A model generated the notes under the pieces. That model searched no databases, was not told where the DNA came from, and was given only the letters and a program-made list of their open reading frames with translations. From Orlajensenia leifsoniae (lineage in GTDB: Bacteria > Actinomycetota > Actinomycetes > Actinomycetales > Microbacteriaceae): a stretch of 64,000 nt of DNA. The stretch is taken from NCBI RefSeq assembly GCF_004570845.1, contig NZ_SPQZ01000001.1, positions 248,001 through 312,000 on the forward strand, in the 5' to 3' direction. Position numbers and translations under genes: made by a program. Positions 60,887 to 64,000 of the stretch are shown piece after piece (position 1 is the first letter of the stretch; each line of letters opens with the position of its first letter).

Positions 60887-60924
60887 CAGTGGCCGGCGAA
60901 CAGGGGGGAGCTCGCCGGCCACTG
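60887..60924 (-). terminator. Stem-loop between solute-binding protein and GH43 genes
   Basis: CAGTGGCCGGCGA (60887-60899) pairs perfectly with TCGCCGGCCACTG (60912-60924) around a 12-nt loop, 15 bp past the solute-binding protein stop on the minus strand. Stems in this spot commonly protect the solute-binding protein mRNA and reduce readthrough into the next gene. Confidence 0.65.
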
Positions 60925-60939
60925 GCCTGTGTGGGGTAT

Positions 60940-62301
60940 TTACTTCGTGACGGTGAAGCCCTGCTGGGTTCCGTAGTCCTCGAGCGCGGACTGCCAGTCG
61001 AGCAGGCCGGCGGAGAGGGTGGTGGAGCCGTTGTACGCCTGACCGACGGTGTCGCCGAAGACGCTGTTGGCGTAGGCCTGGTAGGGCAGGTACTGCCATC
61101 CGGGCAGCACGTCCTTGGCGGACTGGGCGAACACCTTGTTCACTTCCTGGCCACCGAAGAAATCATTCTTCGCCGACAGGAAGGCGTCGGAGTCGAGGTC
61201 GGCGACCGTCGACGGGAACTGGCCGGCCTTCATCATCACCTGCACGCCATCACCGGCGTCCATGAACTTGATGAACGCTGCCGCGACGAGCTGCTTCTGG
61301 GTCGAGCTCTGCTTCAGGACGGCGTAGCCGCCTCCGCCGTTCTCGGCACTGGCCTTCTCTCCCTTCTCGTAGGTGGGCAGCGGTGCGACGCGCCACTGTC
61401 CGGCTCCGGTGGGAACACCGGAGGCCAGGGTTCCAGCCATCCAGGCACCGGCAGTGAGGGTCGCGATGTTGCCGTTCGCGAGACCCTGATACCACTCGGT
61501 GCTCCAACCCGCGGCGGGGAGGAGAAGCTTGTCGTTGATGAGCGGGGTCCACAGATCGGCGACCTTCTTGGTTCCCTTGTCGGCGAGGTCGATCTTCACG
61601 GTGCTGTCGCCGGTGGTGCTGAAGGGGTGGCCTCCGGCGGCCCAGATCATGCTGGTGGTGGTCCCGGCGTCGCCGGTATCCGCGGCGATGTAGGTGTCCG
61701 GGTTGGCGGCGTGCAGTTTCGCTGCGGCGTCCGCATACTCGTCCCAGGTGGTCGGTACATCCACGCCGTACTTGTCGAAGACGGTCTTGTTGTAGAACAG
61801 CGCCATCGGGGCGGCGTTGTGCGGCAGTTCGTAGAGACCGCCGTTCACGTTGACGTTGTTCCACGTCGATGCGGTGAACTGCTTCTCGAGCTTGTCGAAG
61901 CCGAACTTGTTCAGGTCGACGAGGGCGTCCTTGAGGGCGAACTGCGGGAGCGCGCTGTATTCGATGGTCGCCAGGTCGGGCGCGCCGGAGCCTGCCTTGA
62001 TGGCGTTCTCGAGCTTCGTGTAGTGAGCGGCACCGGTGCCGACGTTGACGATCTCGATCTTCACCTTGGGGTGGAGCTTCTCGAATGCGTCCACCGCGTT
62101 CTGCACGTTGGTGGACCAGGTCCACAGTGTCAGGTCGGCGCCCTTATCGACGGCAGCCTTCATGTCGGCCGCACTGGTTTCCGGGGCGGCAGCCGGTGTT
62201 GCACCGGCGCAGCCGGTGAGTCCGGCAATGACGGCCAGGCCGACCGCGCCGATGACAGTTGTCTTCTTCAGGCTCCGTCGCCAGCGACTGGTTGAGCTCA
62301 T
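60940..62301 (-). CDS. Sugar ABC transporter solute-binding lipoprotein
   Basis: A 453-residue extracytoplasmic solute-binding protein of cluster B (maltose/oligosaccharide type). The N-terminus has a basic start, hydrophobic region and lipobox GLTGC with Cys31. The mature part shows LTLWTWSTNVQNAVDAFEKLHPKVKIEIVNVG, DLATIEYSALPQFALKD, LYELPHNAAPMALFYNKTVFDKYG and YGQ-like C-terminal aromatic residues, all usual for the family. It is the capture subunit for the two permeases upstream. Sugar specificity is unknown. Confidence 0.95.
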   Translation of the reverse strand: MSSTSRWRRSLKKTTVIGAVGLAVIAGLTGCAGATPAAAPETSAADMKAAVDKGADLTLWTWSTNVQNAVDAFEKLHPKVKIEIVNVGTGAAHYTKLENAIKAGSGAPDLATIEYSALPQFALKDALVDLNKFGFDKLEKQFTASTWNNVNVNGGLYELPHNAAPMALFYNKTVFDKYGVDVPTTWDEYADAAAKLHAANPDTYIAADTGDAGTTTSMIWAAGGHPFSTTGDSTVKIDLADKGTKKVADLWTPLINDKLLLPAAGWSTEWYQGLANGNIATLTAGAWMAGTLASGVPTGAGQWRVAPLPTYEKGEKASAENGGGGYAVLKQSSTQKQLVAAAFIKFMDAGDGVQVMMKAGQFPSTVADLDSDAFLSAKNDFFGGQEVNKVFAQSAKDVLPGWQYLPYQAYANSVFGDTVGQAYNGSTTLSAGLLDWQSALEDYGTQQGFTVTK

Positions 62302-62365
62302 GATGTTCCTTTCGGGATGGGGCGTGCTGTGGTGGTGGTGGTGGGAACTGCCAGCGACCATTTGG

Positions 62366-63343
62366 TCACTGCTTGACACTTCCGGCGGCGAGTCCTGATT
62401 GCCAGAACCGCTGGAGGAAGAGGAAGGCGATGATGATGGGGATGATGGTGAGTAGAGAGCCGGTGATGACGAGGTTGAACACTGCCTCGCCGCCGGCCGT
62501 GTTTGCCTGCTCACTCCACTGGTTCAGCCCCACGGTCAGCGGGTACCACTTCGGGTCGCTGAGCATGATGAGCGGCAAGAAGTAGTTGTTCCACGTGCCG
62601 ACGATCTCCAGCAGCAGCACCGACACGACGCCCGGGGATAGCAGCCGCAGCGAGATGGTGAAGAAGGTGCGGAACTCGCCTGCGCCATCCATCCGGGCGG
62701 CTTCGAGCAGCTCGGTCGGGATCGACTCCTGGGCGTAGCTCCACATCAGGTAGAGCCCGAACGGAGTGATCAGCGAAGGGATGATGACCGCCCACGGGGT
62801 GTTCGTGAGACCCAGCTGACTGAACAGCAGGAACGTCGGCACCGCCAGCGCGGTACCGGGTACCGCGACCGCCCCGAGAATGATCGCAAATGTGGCTTTG
62901 CGTCCAGGGAAGTCGAACTTGGCGAGACCATATCCGGCAAGGGTGGCGAGGAGAGTGGACCCGCCGGCGCCGACGACGACGTACATCAGGGTGTTGCCGA
63001 GCCAGCGGGCGAACAACCCGTCATCATAGGTGAACACGGTGGCGATGTTGTCCCACAACGCGAAGGGTCCGGAGAACCAGAGACCGAAGCTGGAGAAGAG
63101 GGCGCCTTGCGTCTTGGTGGAGTTGACGGCCAACCAGAACAGCGGGAGGAGGCTGTAGACCATCAGCAGCGCCATGACTGCGGTCAGGAGAATGGACTTG
63201 CGACCCTTTCGCGGGGAACGCAGCAGCCCGGATGCCCGCATCCGCTTCGGCGCAACGTGAGCTGCCACAGGCGAGGGCGCTGTCCTATTCGCACCGGCCG
63301 GAGGAGCTTCGGGGTTCGAGGTGAACGATGTGGTGATGGCCAT
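62366..63343 (-). CDS. Sugar ABC transporter permease, MalG type
   Basis: A 325-residue inner-membrane permease with a 50-residue polar N-terminus and six helices. The cytoplasmic EAA loop reads ELLEAARMDGAGEFRTFFTISLRLLSPG (about 205-232), the MalG/CUT1 pattern that docks the ATPase. TLAGYGLAKFDFPGRK and NNYFLPLIMLSDPKWYPLTVGLN are further family segments. It begins 4 bp after the stop of the partner permease, hence one operon. No ATPase gene is present, as is usual in actinobacteria using a shared MsiK-like ATPase. Confidence 0.95.
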   Translation of the reverse strand: MAITTSFTSNPEAPPAGANRTAPSPVAAHVAPKRMRASGLLRSPRKGRKSILLTAVMALLMVYSLLPLFWLAVNSTKTQGALFSSFGLWFSGPFALWDNIATVFTYDDGLFARWLGNTLMYVVVGAGGSTLLATLAGYGLAKFDFPGRKATFAIILGAVAVPGTALAVPTFLLFSQLGLTNTPWAVIIPSLITPFGLYLMWSYAQESIPTELLEAARMDGAGEFRTFFTISLRLLSPGVVSVLLLEIVGTWNNYFLPLIMLSDPKWYPLTVGLNQWSEQANTAGGEAVFNLVITGSLLTIIPIIIAFLFLQRFWQSGLAAGSVKQ

Positions 63344-63347
63344 CGTC

Positions 63348-64000
63348 TCAGGCCTCCTTTCGCGCGGCGACGCGCTGGATGATGTATGCCACGACGACGG
63401 TGATGAGGCCCATGAGGATGGCGACGGTCGCCGACATGTTGTATTGCTGCCCGGCGAAGGAGAGGTTGTATGCGTACATGTTCGGGGTGAAGTGGCTGCT
63501 GATCGCGTTCGGGGCCAGCACCTTCAGGATGTTCGGCTCGTTGAACAGCTGGAAAGCACCGATGACGGCGAAGACGATCGCCACACCCAGCGCTGGCCGG
63601 ATGGCCGGAAGCTTGATCGCACGGATGACACGGAATGCTCCGGCGCCGTCGATCTCTGCTGCTTCGTACAGCTCGCCGGGCACGACCTTGAGGGCGGAGT
63701 AGAAGACGAGCATGTTGTAGCCGATGGTCAGCCACACCATGATGTTTCCGATCGACGCGAGAACCAGGTTGCTGGACAGCGGGTCGGGCAGAGTGATGCC
63801 GAAGAAGTCGTCGAGGTTGCCGATCAGACCGAAGTGGGTGCCGTACATGTACCCCCACATGAGGGCGGCTACAACTCCCGGGACCGCGTACGGCAGGAAG
63901 ATCGCCAGTCGGAACAGCCGCGCGGCGTAGAGCCGGGCACTGTCGAGAGCCAGCGCCGCCGCCAAAGCGATCGCAACCATGATCGGCACCTGCACCAGCA
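63348..64000 (-). CDS. Sugar ABC transporter permease, MalF type, N-terminus beyond the window edge
   Basis: The last 217 or so residues of a CUT1 permease; the frame runs off the right edge, so its start and at least one or two helices are missing. FLPYAVPGVVAALMWGYMYG and SIGNIMVWLTIGYNMLVFYSALKVVP lead to the EAA loop, ELYEAAEIDGAGAFRVIRAIKLPAIRPA, and to EPNILKVLAPNAISSHFTPNMYAYN near the end. It is the first gene of the minus-strand set permease-permease-binding protein-GH43-regulator. Confidence 0.94.
   Translation of the reverse strand, partial: LVQVPIMVAIALAAALALDSARLYAARLFRLAIFLPYAVPGVVAALMWGYMYGTHFGLIGNLDDFFGITLPDPLSSNLVLASIGNIMVWLTIGYNMLVFYSALKVVPGELYEAAEIDGAGAFRVIRAIKLPAIRPALGVAIVFAVIGAFQLFNEPNILKVLAPNAISSHFTPNMYAYNLSFAGQQYNMSATVAILMGLITVVVAYIIQRVAARKEA

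Noticed and set aside
60871-62295. 474-codon open frame on the plus strand
   Set aside because: Antisense of the solute-binding lipoprotein gene, glycine/valine-rich with no domain.

Overview
The window reads as chromosomal DNA of a high-GC actinobacterium. GC-rich third codon positions, GTG/TTG starts, MsiK-style sugar importers without their own ATPase, large LuxR-family (LAL) regulators, a SigJ/ECF41 sigma factor and many small actinobacterial membrane proteins all fit. A Microbacteriaceae-like host (Microbacterium/Leifsonia type) is my best guess; this is inferred from gene style only. I see no rRNA, tRNA, CRISPR array or intact insertion sequence.

Left edge (1-7948): a glycoside-utilisation operon on the minus strand (GH2 beta-galactosidase-like enzyme, MFS transporter, unassigned six-hairpin glycosidase, GH1 beta-glucosidase running off the left edge), divergent from a LacI-family regulator, with a perfect inverted repeat between them. 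Next come a PAS/GAF/GGDEF diguanylate cyclase, an alcohol dehydrogenase remnant and a LysE-type exporter. An ECF41 sigma factor at 10510-11394 faces an NmrA-like oxidoreductase; the short gap holds two oppositely directed copies of the ECF41 promoter TGTCACA-N16-CGTC.

12296-19892 is a minus-strand cluster of four alpha/beta-hydrolases, a DUF4279 protein and an MBL-fold hydrolase, with a 914-aa LAL regulator at its upstream end. 20157-28039 holds a DUF6345-type protein with a caspase-like His/Cys pair, a PPOX-fold protein, a methyltransferase, a SHOCT protein, a broken serine recombinase, an ECF sigma factor/anti-sigma-like pair and small membrane proteins.

28-53.8 kb looks accessory: many short genes on both strands, a D-glucuronyl C5-epimerase-like protein, a PiT phosphate transporter with a small partner, an ABC-F ATPase preceded by a 7-codon leader ORF and hairpin, SRPBCC and GNAT genes coupled by overlapping stop/start codons, a soluble histidine kinase/response regulator pair followed by five small lipoprotein or membrane genes, an 8-copy heptamer repeat, a HAD hydrolase, a GyrI-like protein, a methyltransferase, a ThrE-type exporter and a second LAL regulator. 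Short related GGATCC/GCGGG motifs recur in its intergenic DNA.

Right edge (54009-64000): a second sugar locus. GH35 beta-galactosidase diverges from a large FAD-dependent oxidoreductase. Two sugar ABC permeases, a lipoprotein solute-binding protein, a secreted GH43 enzyme resembling exo-beta-1,3-galactanases and an RpiR-family regulator lie on the minus strand in one direction. Together the two ends suggest uptake and degradation of galactose-containing plant glycans; the substrate is inferred, not shown.
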